DNA from: AB-137-C09 sp964458185
GTDB lineage: Bacteria > Pseudomonadota > Zetaproteobacteria > Mariprofundales > Mariprofundaceae
Assembly: GCA_964458185.1 (NCBI GenBank)
Contig: CAYWFG010000002.1
Location: 34,484-98,483 of the forward strand
Direction: 5' to 3'
DNA: 64,000 nt
A model generated the notes under the pieces. That model did not search any database. It was not told the origin of the DNA and worked only from the letters and a program-made list of their open reading frames with translations. Position 1 is the stretch's first letter. Every line of letters starts with the position of its first letter. This document shows, piece after piece, positions 44,120 to 52,311 of the stretch. Both the position numbers and the translations under genes were made by a program.

Positions 44120-45336
44120 GAAACAGGGGTATCCAAATCAAATGCCGTATGCAATAAATTGACCGCTCGATCCACATCAGCTTCTTCAATAACAACGGTC
44201 ACTTTGATTTCACTGGTGGTAATCATTTCGATATTAATGCCTGCTTTTGCCAAGGTTTGAAACATCGTTTGGGCAACACCTGCATGCGACTTCATGCCAA
44301 CCCCGATGATAGAAACCTTTGCCACATCGTTTGAACCAAACACTTGCTTTGCCTTCATATCCAGACAATGTTGATGCATCATGGTCATGGTTTTGGCATA
44401 ATCAGCCCGTGTGACGGTGAAGGTAATATCCGTTAAGCCATGATCACTGATGTTTTGCACAATCACATCAACATTGATCCCCGCTTCGGCAACAGGTGCA
44501 AAAATACCAGCGGCAATCCCTGGTTGATCGGGGATTCCTTGTAAGGTTATTTTTGCTTCATCGCGGTTAAAGGGTACACCCGTAACACAAGCTGTTTCCA
44601 TATTTTTATCCTCTTTGCAAACCATGCTGCCGATAACATTATCAAAGCTTGATCGCAAATGAATGGGCATGTCATGCTTCATCGCAAGACCGACACTGCG
44701 TGTTTGCAATACTTTTGCACCCAACGATGCAAACTCAAGCATTTCTTCGTAGCTGATACATTTAATTTTTTTTGCTGTGGCAACAATGCGGGGGTCAGTG
44801 GTATAAATACCATCCACATCGGTATAAATATCACACACATCGGCTTGCACAGCAATGGCAATAGCAACAGCGGATGTATCTGAACCACCACGCCCTAAGG
44901 TGGTAGTATTCCCTGCCGCATCGCAGCCTTGGAACCCTGCAATCACAGGGACTTTTTTTGCTGCCATCGCAGTGATAAGATGCTCTGCATCAACGGTATT
45001 AATTTTAGCGCGCCCAAATTGCGCATCTGTACGCAGCCCCGCTTGCGCCCCTGTGAGTGAAAAAGCATCCACACCAAGGCGTTTTAGTTCCATCGCTAGC
45101 AATGCTGCACTGGCTTGTTCGCCTGTTGCCAGCAACACATCGACTTCGCGTGCATCGGGGGTGTCGCTGATCGCCTTGCTTAAGGCATCCATGCGGCTGG
45201 TTTCACCCGACATGGCAGAAACCACCACTGCCAATTGATGCCCGCGTTGGTATTCATCATCAATAATTTTAGCCGTCGCTTTGATTCGAGCAATGCCATT
45301 CATCGACGTACCGCCGAATTTTTGTACGATTTTCAT
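44116..45336 (-). CDS. lysC: Aspartate kinase
   Basis: A 406-residue single-function aspartokinase, first step of Lys/Thr/Met and diaminopimelate synthesis. KFGGTSMNG, GRGGSDTSAVA and TDVDGIYTTDPRI mark the kinase domain. Two ACT domains follow (KITLQGIPDQPGIAAGIFAP and KVSIIGVGMKSHAGVAQTMF), implying feedback control. The start overlaps the RelE/ParE-like toxin gene stop by four bases, so lysC translation may be coupled to the toxin gene. Confidence 0.96.
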   Translation of the reverse strand: MKIVQKFGGTSMNGIARIKATAKIIDDEYQRGHQLAVVVSAMSGETSRMDALSKAISDTPDAREVDVLLATGEQASAALLAMELKRLGVDAFSLTGAQAGLRTDAQFGRAKINTVDAEHLITAMAAKKVPVIAGFQGCDAAGNTTTLGRGGSDTSAVAIAIAVQADVCDIYTDVDGIYTTDPRIVATAKKIKCISYEEMLEFASLGAKVLQTRSVGLAMKHDMPIHLRSSFDNVIGSMVCKEDKNMETACVTGVPFNRDEAKITLQGIPDQPGIAAGIFAPVAEAGINVDVIVQNISDHGLTDITFTVTRADYAKTMTMMHQHCLDMKAKQVFGSNDVAKVSIIGVGMKSHAGVAQTMFQTLAKAGINIEMITTSEIKVTVVIEEADVDRAVNLLHTAFDLDTPVS

Positions 45337-45680
45337 GGGGTTATATTATGACTTTTTTGTAATAAACGTTGCTCAATTAACTTCTGTGTATTTCTTCGTC
45401 CATCATAAACACAATGAATAAACACCTGATTTTTAATAACCTGATAAATCATACGGTATGATTTAAAGTGAATCTCAAGAAATTTACAGCTACCAAACTC
45501 CATCAGTTCCGCTGGAATATGACCACGGTAAGGCAGTGTTATTAGGCTATTTGATAATTGACGTAGCTTTTTAAGGGTATAGCGCACTCGTGGTATGGAC
45601 TCTTGCTTTAACAAAAATGCTGTGATCTCAAAGATGTCAGCTTTGGCATCATCGGTATAACGAACAGCATATTTTTTCAC
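45333..45680 (-). CDS. RelE/ParE-family toxin
   Basis: A 115-residue basic protein with the RelE/ParE plasmid-stabilisation fold: VRYTDDAKADIFEITAFLL, LPYRGHIPAEL, FLEIHFKSYRMIYQVIKN and VFIHCVYDGRR. LPYRGHIPAEL fits members in which the motif R-G-x-x-P-E precedes a strand. It overlaps its antitoxin by four bases upstream and lysC by four bases downstream. The target (ribosome or gyrase) cannot be decided. Confidence 0.82.
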   Translation of the reverse strand: MKKYAVRYTDDAKADIFEITAFLLKQESIPRVRYTLKKLRQLSNSLITLPYRGHIPAELMEFGSCKFLEIHFKSYRMIYQVIKNQVFIHCVYDGRRNTQKLIEQRLLQKSHNITP

Positions 45681-45958
45681 GCTTTGGAAGCATTCAACAT
45701 GGCTTCAGCATCTAAAAAAACATCGCTATCTGAAGTCGTTCTTCCTTCTGCAATATCTTTTTCTCCCAACGCTAAGATTTTTAACAGTGCCAATGTTTTT
45801 TGTATCTTTTTGTATGCGTCAATGTGTTGAATAATTGCCGTTTCTTTACCGTTTTCAGTAATGATATAAGGCGAATGCCCCTCGGCCAATGCGTGCAAGA
45901 CTTCCGTTGTATGTGTTGCAAAATATATTGCAGGTTTTATTGATGCATGTTGTTTCAT
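45677..45958 (-). CDS. Phd/YefM-type antitoxin
   Basis: A 93-residue protein from the ATG at 45958. The N-terminal domain (ATHTTEVLHALAEGHSPYIITENGKETAIIQHIDAYKKIQ, split here) has the Phd/YefM shape: Thr-rich DNA-binding start, a P-Y-x-I-T-x-N-G strand and the A-I-I-x-x-x-x-Y helix. The acidic, helical C-terminus (EGRTTSDSDVFLDAEAML) would wrap the toxin. It lies eight bases after exbD. It usually represses its own promoter, but here none is obvious in the eight-base gap. Confidence 0.8.
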   Translation of the reverse strand: MKQHASIKPAIYFATHTTEVLHALAEGHSPYIITENGKETAIIQHIDAYKKIQKTLALLKILALGEKDIAEGRTTSDSDVFLDAEAMLNASKA

Positions 45959-45965
45959 AAATATC

Positions 45966-46370
45966 TCACTCAATCGGTACAGTAGCAATGCCAATTTTAC
46001 CCATACCCAACTCACGCAGGGTGTCTAGCACATAAATTACCCGTTTATGTTGGGTTGCGCCATCGGCTTGTAGTAGCACTTGTGTGTTGGGGTCGCCTTT
46101 GCTGATGTTTAAAATTCGGCGGCGCACATCACCATCTTTGACGGGTTCATTTTGCACATAAATCTGCCCTTCCTTATTGATGCTGATATTCACTTCATTG
46201 GCTTTTTTATTCTCTTGCGTGGCATGACTGGCGGGTAAATCTAGCTTTAATGTGTTGGATACACTGAAGCTGGTAGAGATCATGAAGAAAATCAACATCA
46301 AAAACACCACATCAATCAGCGGTGTAATATCCACCAGTAACGGATCACGGCGGCGTTTACGAAGGTTCAT
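45966..46370 (-). CDS. exbD: ExbD/TolR-family biopolymer transport protein
   Basis: A 134-residue protein. One membrane helix near residues 15-33 holds the proton-carrying Asp (PLIDVVFLMLIFFM, Asp18). The periplasmic domain follows. With ExbB it converts proton motive force to drive TonB-dependent import, or Tol function. The start overlaps exbB by four bases. Confidence 0.92.
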   Translation of the reverse strand: MNLRKRRRDPLLVDITPLIDVVFLMLIFFMISTSFSVSNTLKLDLPASHATQENKKANEVNISINKEGQIYVQNEPVKDGDVRRRILNISKGDPNTQVLLQADGATQHKRVIYVLDTLRELGMGKIGIATVPIE

Positions 46371-46975
46371 TCAAGCTCACCGCGCAATAAATCAACAAAG
46401 TGTAACGCTTGATGTTCAATTTCAATGACAAAATGATCGACGCGAGATTCAAAAAAGCGGTAAGCCACCAAAGCAGGAATCGCCACCGATAAGCCCGCTG
46501 CCGTGGTGTTCAATGCAATCGAAATACCGCCTGCAAGTACGTCCGCTTTACCCACGCCTTCAATAGAAATCACACGAAACACTTCAATCATACCAATCAC
46601 TGTACCCAGCAAACCAAGCAATGGCGAGATAGCCGCAATCACGCCAAGCACCCCGATAAAACGCTCTAACGTGGCAACTTCTTGTCGCCCTGTTTCTTCT
46701 AAAACCTCTTTTAATACAGAGCGGCGCACGCCTCGCTTTTGCAGTGCAACCCAAATAATACGGCTCATGGCCGTGCTGTTTTTGCTGCATAAGGTCATTG
46801 CCTGATTAACATCACCTGCTTTTACTGCCTGCTCAATTTCGGCAATCTGCTTCACAGGAAGCACGGTGGAGCGGCGCAAACTCCAACTGCGTTCAAATAC
46901 AATTGCCATAGCAACAATAGAAATAGCCAACAAGATGTACATGACAATGCCACCCTGTGTAATAAACTCGTACAC
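46367..46975 (-). CDS. exbB: ExbB/TolQ/MotA-family proton channel
   Basis: A 202-residue protein with three membrane helices: residues about 9-28, and a pair around VLGVIAAISPLLGLLGTVIG and GISIALNTTAAGLSVAIPALV. The Thr in LGTVIGM and TTAAGL motifs are the usual channel residues. It is the partner of ExbD and could energise the TonB receptor at 5.8-7.8 kb. No tonB gene is adjacent. Confidence 0.92.
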   Translation of the reverse strand: MYEFITQGGIVMYILLAISIVAMAIVFERSWSLRRSTVLPVKQIAEIEQAVKAGDVNQAMTLCSKNSTAMSRIIWVALQKRGVRRSVLKEVLEETGRQEVATLERFIGVLGVIAAISPLLGLLGTVIGMIEVFRVISIEGVGKADVLAGGISIALNTTAAGLSVAIPALVAYRFFESRVDHFVIEIEHQALHFVDLLRGELE

Positions 46976-47000
46976 GTTAAATCCTCCGTCGGTGCGCCGA

Positions 47001-49388
47001 TTATAGGATGCTTGTCACCCACTGCAATGCAGTCGTGTGTTTTTCGTGATTTGGTAACACCCATTGCCGACGAGAAACACCATCATCATCCCATCTGTAG
47101 ATCACTGCACCAGCAGCAGTATTATCAATATGCGCCCCTATCTGGCGGTAGCGTTCAACAATATCAGGCAAGGGGAAATGCCATTGATTATGCAGCCCTG
47201 TTTGTGCCACAACGACTTTGGGTTGTAGTGCAGCCAGCAGAGAAACATGGCTGGATGTTCGGCTACCATGGTGTGGCATCAGCATCCATGTGTGGGGTGA
47301 TAATTCTGTTTGTAGCAAGGCACGCTCGACCATCCCTTCCATATCCCCGCCCATCAACATGCGTTGACCATCAGGCAGGGTGATGGATAAGACCAATGAA
47401 GTATTGTTGGTGTTTTTAGGCGCGTAATGGGCAGGTGGCCACAATACATCCATATGCAATGCACCCAGCGAAAATTTATCGCCTCGTTGCAACCACAAAA
47501 TTTTTCCGCCTTGTGCTTTTACCTGTGTGATGGCTGTTTGCATGGGTTGCCAGTCGCGGTTGGCAGGCACATCGGCAAGGCATAAGGTATGCACCGAACG
47601 CAACGATGCCAACAAACGCAACACGCCACCTGCATGATCGGACTGGGCGTGACTGATACACAATATATCAATATGTACCAGTCCCATGGCTCGCAAGCCT
47701 GCTGCCACCGTTGTACCACCATTAAAGCGAGAGCCTCGTCGCCCCGGTGCATCCATCTGGAAAACACTGCCATCCGCCTGCATGATGGTACTCGCAGCCC
47801 CTTGCCCCACATCCCAATTCACCCATTGCATGGCAGTCGCGGGACGTTCAGGGATAACCCACAATACATACAGCAGCAATGTAACCACCGCTGTGATCGC
47901 TGCCCTTGTCGTGTGTTGACGAGAAAACGATACCGTTGCCATTATCATACCCAAGGCATAGGCAAGAGAAAGCCACAATGGCACGCCACTCACCCACATA
48001 TTCCCCACAGGCGTGGCAAGCAGCATCTGCAATAAAGCATTGCCCCATGCCACGCCTTCCCCCGCCAAGGTAAACATCAACTGTGCCGCAATATTGCCAC
48101 CCAGCATGGTACAAATCACACCCAGCAAGGCGACAGGTAAAACCCAAAGACCATAGAGTGGCACAAGCAATACATTGGCAAGCAACGACCACACAGGCAA
48201 CCGTCCAAAACCATCAACAATCAACGGTAGCGTTGCCAAACTGGCAACCATAGAAACCCACAAAAGCGCACGAAGATAACCCACACCACGCGCCATACCG
48301 ACAGCTTGTGAAGGTTGCCGTAACATCACCAACAATAACGATGCCGTGGCAATAAATGATAACCACAACGACATCGACAACACCGAGGAAGGATCCCACA
48401 GTAAAATACCGATCAATGCCAAACACAACACATTAAGTGGTGGGTAACGCAATCGCCACCACCATGCACACATAGCACCGATGAGCATCAATACCGCCCG
48501 TTGCGCAGGGAGTGGCCAGCCTGCCAACGTGGCATAGGCAATGGCGCAAAGCACGCCGCCAAGCAAAGCCATGCGGCGCACCGAAACGGCAATAATCCAT
48601 GCCTCACGTCGGCAACAAAGCCACCATACACAGATCGCTGCCCAGCCTGCAACCATGCCAATATGCAAACCAGAAATAGCCAACAAATGGGCAGCACCAC
48701 TGGCAGCAAAAGCATCTTGCACCGCAACAGGAATAAGACTACGGTCAGCTAACAACAAGGCTTGCAACACCCCAGCGCGGGAAGCTTCTGTCGGTAGATT
48801 ATCACGAATACGTTGCCGCAGTGTGTTAAATGGATTGCGATTTTCTTGTTTTAGTACGATCGTTCCGCGCACCCCACCTGTGAGTGCAATATGTTGTTTG
48901 CGGCAATAATTAAGGTAATCAAACCCTGCTGGGTTGGCATGATTGTTCGGCAGACGCAAACGGGCAGAGAGGCGCACGCGGTCGCCCTGAGAAAAGCTTG
49001 TGCTGCGCCCCCATTGGTAAACATCCACCCGCCCACGCATGGCAACGTCATGGTGTGTTTGATGAATGATCACATCATCCAAACGAAGACGACGCATGCC
49101 TGCATGCATTTGTTGATGAATGATCGTCCCCGTTAATGTTTGCGGTGATTGCAACCATTCGGGGTTGATATGCATCATACTTGCATCATAGACAAAACAA
49201 ACTGTACTCCAAATCATGGCAAGCAGCATCCACCCCAATACGATGCGCCCCTGCCATGGGCGAAACAACAAGCCCAACAATAGCGCAATCATCAGCCATG
49301 CTTCAGCCGTAAAAGAAATCCACGCCACCTGTGCCACCGCGCACCCTGCCACCCAAGCCAACGTGGGAAACAAGAGCGGCGGCAACAT
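47001..49388 (-). CDS. comEC: ComEC/Rec2 DNA-uptake channel
   Basis: A 795-residue polytopic protein. N-terminal membrane segments and an OB-type domain (GDRVRLSARLRLPNNHANPAGFD split here) are followed by the Competence domain with AAHLLAISGLHIGMVAG and WPLPAQRAVLM. The C-terminal metallo-beta-lactamase domain has WDVGQGAAS, ISHAQSDHAGG and LMPHHGSRTSS. The first metal motif is usually HxDxDH; here it is HAQSDH. ComEC moves single-stranded DNA into the cytoplasm. Together with PilT genes it suggests natural competence. Confidence 0.93.
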   Translation of the reverse strand: MLPPLLFPTLAWVAGCAVAQVAWISFTAEAWLMIALLLGLLFRPWQGRIVLGWMLLAMIWSTVCFVYDASMMHINPEWLQSPQTLTGTIIHQQMHAGMRRLRLDDVIIHQTHHDVAMRGRVDVYQWGRSTSFSQGDRVRLSARLRLPNNHANPAGFDYLNYCRKQHIALTGGVRGTIVLKQENRNPFNTLRQRIRDNLPTEASRAGVLQALLLADRSLIPVAVQDAFAASGAAHLLAISGLHIGMVAGWAAICVWWLCCRREAWIIAVSVRRMALLGGVLCAIAYATLAGWPLPAQRAVLMLIGAMCAWWWRLRYPPLNVLCLALIGILLWDPSSVLSMSLWLSFIATASLLLVMLRQPSQAVGMARGVGYLRALLWVSMVASLATLPLIVDGFGRLPVWSLLANVLLVPLYGLWVLPVALLGVICTMLGGNIAAQLMFTLAGEGVAWGNALLQMLLATPVGNMWVSGVPLWLSLAYALGMIMATVSFSRQHTTRAAITAVVTLLLYVLWVIPERPATAMQWVNWDVGQGAASTIMQADGSVFQMDAPGRRGSRFNGGTTVAAGLRAMGLVHIDILCISHAQSDHAGGVLRLLASLRSVHTLCLADVPANRDWQPMQTAITQVKAQGGKILWLQRGDKFSLGALHMDVLWPPAHYAPKNTNNTSLVLSITLPDGQRMLMGGDMEGMVERALLQTELSPHTWMLMPHHGSRTSSHVSLLAALQPKVVVAQTGLHNQWHFPLPDIVERYRQIGAHIDNTAAGAVIYRWDDDGVSRRQWVLPNHEKHTTALQWVTSIL

Positions 49389-49394
49389 GGTTAG

Positions 49395-50261
49395 CTAGCC
49401 ATCTAAATGAATAGGAATATCGACGTTAAAAGGTGCTTTTTTGAACCATGCTTGTGCATACAATGCCTCAAAACTGGCGTGAACACGACCATCACCATCG
49501 GCATAGTTCGCCTCATAATACGCCGTTAACTCACGCAGTAAACGACGACCATACAAACCAGCAGGTCGCCCTTCGATGGCAGCAGATGATGCGCCTAGCC
49601 CTTTGAGTTCGCGCACCAACGCCATCGTATTGGGGTACGTTAAAGTAAATAAATCAGAATCGACCACGGGTACTTCTACCGATAATCCTGCCAAGGCATT
49701 ACCCATAGCAACGACATCAGGGAAGGCAACAACGAGACCACCTTGCCGCCGTTCTATGTGAGCCAATGTATGGCGCAGCTCCGATAAGGTTCGACGACCA
49801 AAGGTACTAAATACCATCAAACCATCAGGTGCAAGCACACGGCGCATTTCGCCCAGCATCAAGGCAGGGTCGGCAATCCATTGTAAGGCAAGGTTGGAGC
49901 AAACCAAGTCAAATGAACCATCAGCAAAAGGCAAGGCGCAGCCATCGGCAGCAGCATGATAGCGTTTACCATGCCAAGGCATGCGCATCCCCCGATGGGT
50001 GCGTGCATATTGCAACATGCCCTCTGCAATATCCACCGCAGTGATATGTGCTTTTTTGTAATGTTGATCCAGCAAACGGGTGAAATAACCCGTGCCGCAA
50101 CCAATATCAAGAATACGTGACGGTACTATTTTGCTACAGGTGATATGCGCTAGCAAGCGCGTGCCTATCTCGCGTTGCAAGACGGCATGTTCATCGTATG
50201 AAACAGCAGAAGAAGAAAAAGCCCGACCAACCCGAGCATGATTAATGCGATAAGAATCCAT
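49395..50261 (-). CDS. bioC: Malonyl-ACP O-methyltransferase BioC
   Basis: A 288-residue SAM methyltransferase. The ATG at 50261 gives the usual BioC length; ATGs at 50267, 50270 and further upstream are possible. VGRAFSSSAVSYDEHAVLQ, SAM motif ILDIGCGTGYFT, CSNLALQW and RRVLAPDGLMVFSTFG fit BioC, which methylates malonyl-ACP to begin pimeloyl synthesis for biotin. bioD lies 1.4 kb away, separated by thyA and a ferredoxin on the other strand. It is the first gene of the long minus-strand operon. Confidence 0.87.
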   Translation of the reverse strand: MDSYRINHARVGRAFSSSAVSYDEHAVLQREIGTRLLAHITCSKIVPSRILDIGCGTGYFTRLLDQHYKKAHITAVDIAEGMLQYARTHRGMRMPWHGKRYHAAADGCALPFADGSFDLVCSNLALQWIADPALMLGEMRRVLAPDGLMVFSTFGRRTLSELRHTLAHIERRQGGLVVAFPDVVAMGNALAGLSVEVPVVDSDLFTLTYPNTMALVRELKGLGASSAAIEGRPAGLYGRRLLRELTAYYEANYADGDGRVHASFEALYAQAWFKKAPFNVDIPIHLDG

Positions 50262-50379
50262 CTGCATCATTGTAGCGAGAAGCGAAAAATTGCAAGTCTT
50301 TTTAGTTACTGTTTGCATGAAAGAGCCGACCATATTACCATAGCATAATAATTATAAACTCTTTTTTCAGCGAGCCACC

Positions 50380-51174
50380 ATGCAACCTTATTTAACATTG
50401 ATGCAACATATCTTGGATCATGGCGAAGACCGTGATGACCGTACAGGAACAGGAACCCGTGCGGTTTTTGGTTATCAAATGCGTTTTGATCTGCGGCAAG
50501 GGTTTCCTTTGCTGACCACCAAAAAGCTGCACCTGCGTTCCATTATTCATGAACTATTATGGTTTCTTAGCGGCAATACCAATATTGCGTATTTAAAAGA
50601 AAACAAGGTGAGAATTTGGGATGAATGGGCAGATGAACAGGGAGATTTAGGTCCTGTTTATGGTCATCAATGGCGAGCATGGCCAACCGCTGACGGTGGT
50701 GGCATTGATCAAATCCAGCAAGTGGTAGAACAAATCAAAGCCACACCCAACAGTCGCCGCATGATTGTATCGGCATGGAATGTGGCGGATGTACCGCAGA
50801 TGGCACTGCCACCTTGTCACCTTTTGTTTCAGTTCTTTGTCTCACGGCAAGGACTTTCATTGCAATTATACCAGCGCAGTTGCGATGTTTTTTTGGGGCT
50901 TCCTTTTAATATTGCCAGTTATGCATTATTGCTAGCTATGGTTGCCCAACAGTGTGACCTGCCTGCCCATGAGTTTATTTGGACAGGGGGTGACACTCAC
51001 CTGTATAAAAACCATATTGTACAAGCAAAGCAGCAACTCCAGCGTCAGCCCTACGCCTTACCGACATTGCAGATCACACGCAAAGCAAAGGATTTATTTG
51101 ATTACCGCTTTGAAGATTTTTTGATGCTTGATTATGAAGCGCATCCACACATCAAAGGCGCAGTTTCGGTATGA
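50380..51174 (+). CDS. thyA: Thymidylate synthase
   Basis: A 264-residue enzyme, same length as E. coli ThyA. DRTGTGTRAVFGYQMRFDL, the active-site PPCHLLFQF with Cys146, QRSCDVFLGLPFNIASYALL and GDTHLYKNH are conserved. It makes dTMP from dUMP using methylene-tetrahydrofolate. It diverges from bioC and overlaps the ferredoxin gene by four bases. Confidence 0.97.
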   Translation: MQPYLTLMQHILDHGEDRDDRTGTGTRAVFGYQMRFDLRQGFPLLTTKKLHLRSIIHELLWFLSGNTNIAYLKENKVRIWDEWADEQGDLGPVYGHQWRAWPTADGGGIDQIQQVVEQIKATPNSRRMIVSAWNVADVPQMALPPCHLLFQFFVSRQGLSLQLYQRSCDVFLGLPFNIASYALLLAMVAQQCDLPAHEFIWTGGDTHLYKNHIVQAKQQLQRQPYALPTLQITRKAKDLFDYRFEDFLMLDYEAHPHIKGAVSV

Positions 51175-51494
51175 ATACACTGCCTGCTATTGCGCCCTAC
51201 CGTTATCATGCCTTGCTATGCGCAGGCAAAAACTGCACTACAGGACTCAACTTGGTTAAATACCTGCGAGCGCGGTTACAAGAAGAAGGGCTGGATCAAG
51301 GCAGCAATCATGTTCGGGTCAATAGGGCAGGCTGTTTAGGCATCTGCACCCAAGGCCCGATCATGGTCGTCTACCCTGAGGGAGTATGGTATGCAGCGTT
51401 GGATGAAGTCGTGATTGATCGCATTATTGAACGTCATTTTAAATCTCATCAGCCGTTGCTTAGCCATTGTTTTTATCAACGAGTAACTGGGTAA
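51171..51494 (+). CDS. Thioredoxin-like 2Fe-2S ferredoxin (Shethna type)
   Basis: A 107-residue protein with four cluster cysteines, C17, C22, C55 and C59, in the pattern CAGKNC...RAGCLGICTQGP. PIMVVYPEGVWYAALD follows as in the family. Such ferredoxins act in electron transfer with unknown partners. It is coupled to thyA and ends just before the MITE-like element. Confidence 0.88.
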   Translation: MNTLPAIAPYRYHALLCAGKNCTTGLNLVKYLRARLQEEGLDQGSNHVRVNRAGCLGICTQGPIMVVYPEGVWYAALDEVVIDRIIERHFKSHQPLLSHCFYQRVTG

Positions 51495-51509
51495 GTAAGA
51501 ATTCATCTA

Positions 51510-51670
51510 AGGTAACTCGCAATAAATAATATACCAAAATCGCGCAGAATTTTTATTTATCTTCAAGGCGCAGCAATAGGCGCATAGTTGTTCTATGTGA
51601 CTGTTGCTGCAACGCTGAAGATGAATAAAAAGACAAGTGAGTTTGGTATATTATTTATTGCGAGTTGCCT
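51510..51670. mobile_element. MITE-like hairpin element, 161 bp
   Basis: 29-bp terminal inverted repeats at 51510-51538 and 51642-51670 match at 28 of 29 bases. Inside them, a second pair (TTTTTATTTATCTTC near 51550-51564 and GAAGATGAATAAAAA near 51617-51631) and GGCG/CGC with GCAA/TTGC blocks extend the pairing, so nearly the whole element can fold into one hairpin. It has no ORF. The right end lies inside bioD and provides its stop codon. A clear target-site duplication was not identified. Confidence 0.82.
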
Positions 51671-52311
51671 AATACATCTAACGCCACACAATCATCTTTC
51701 GTAGCATGCAACAAACACGTTTTCTTAGGCAGCCGCCGACGGATTTCTTCGCTCATGGCATCCGCATGTCGCTGATCCTTAATTGGCATACGAGCATTCA
51801 GTAGCAACCAATCAGGGGTCATCCCCCTCTGTTGCAAAGCTTCGATACTTAATAATGCTTGATTAATACAGCCTAACTTCCATTCCACGCACAATAAAAT
51901 ATGGGTTAGTGACAATGCCTGCATCCAATCCAACACCAACACATCATCATTCAGTGGTACCATTAGCCCCCCCACGCCTTCGATAATACCATAGTCAATA
52001 GCCATTAATGCATGATTGCACCAATCCAGTAATGATGGCATAGAAATATGTTTTTTCTCGCTGGCAGCAGCGATGGAAGGGGCAGCAGGCTCACTGAAAC
52101 GGTAATGATTAATTGCATTGACATCATGCAACGATTGCGCACGCAATAAACGTTGTACATCACCGTATTGGTCATCAACTTGATAGCCACTTACCACAGG
52201 CTTGATTGCCAATGCATGTTGATGTTCTGCTTGCAAGCGTTGAATAAGCTGAATCGTTACCCATGTCTTCCCCACATCTGTATCTGAACCCGTAATAAAC
52301 AAGCGCATCAA
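51655..52311 (-). CDS. bioD: Dethiobiotin synthetase
   Basis: A 218-residue ATP-dependent enzyme of biotin synthesis. P-loop ITGSDTDVGKTW (the common GTDTGVGKT varied), KPVVSGY with the substrate Lys, EGVGGLMVPL and VEWKLGCINQALLS fit BioD. The last codons (LGNSQ then TAA) lie in the inverted repeat of the MITE-like element, so the natural C-terminus has been replaced or trimmed. The family's C-terminal helix may be altered; function is probably kept. Confidence 0.88.
   Translation of the reverse strand: MMRLFITGSDTDVGKTWVTIQLIQRLQAEHQHALAIKPVVSGYQVDDQYGDVQRLLRAQSLHDVNAINHYRFSEPAAPSIAAASEKKHISMPSLLDWCNHALMAIDYGIIEGVGGLMVPLNDDVLVLDWMQALSLTHILLCVEWKLGCINQALLSIEALQQRGMTPDWLLLNARMPIKDQRHADAMSEEIRRRLPKKTCLLHATKDDCVALDVLGNSQ

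Noticed and set aside
43691..44260. 189-codon plus-strand open frame over def
   Set aside because: Antisense to peptide deformylase, which has all three catalytic motifs.
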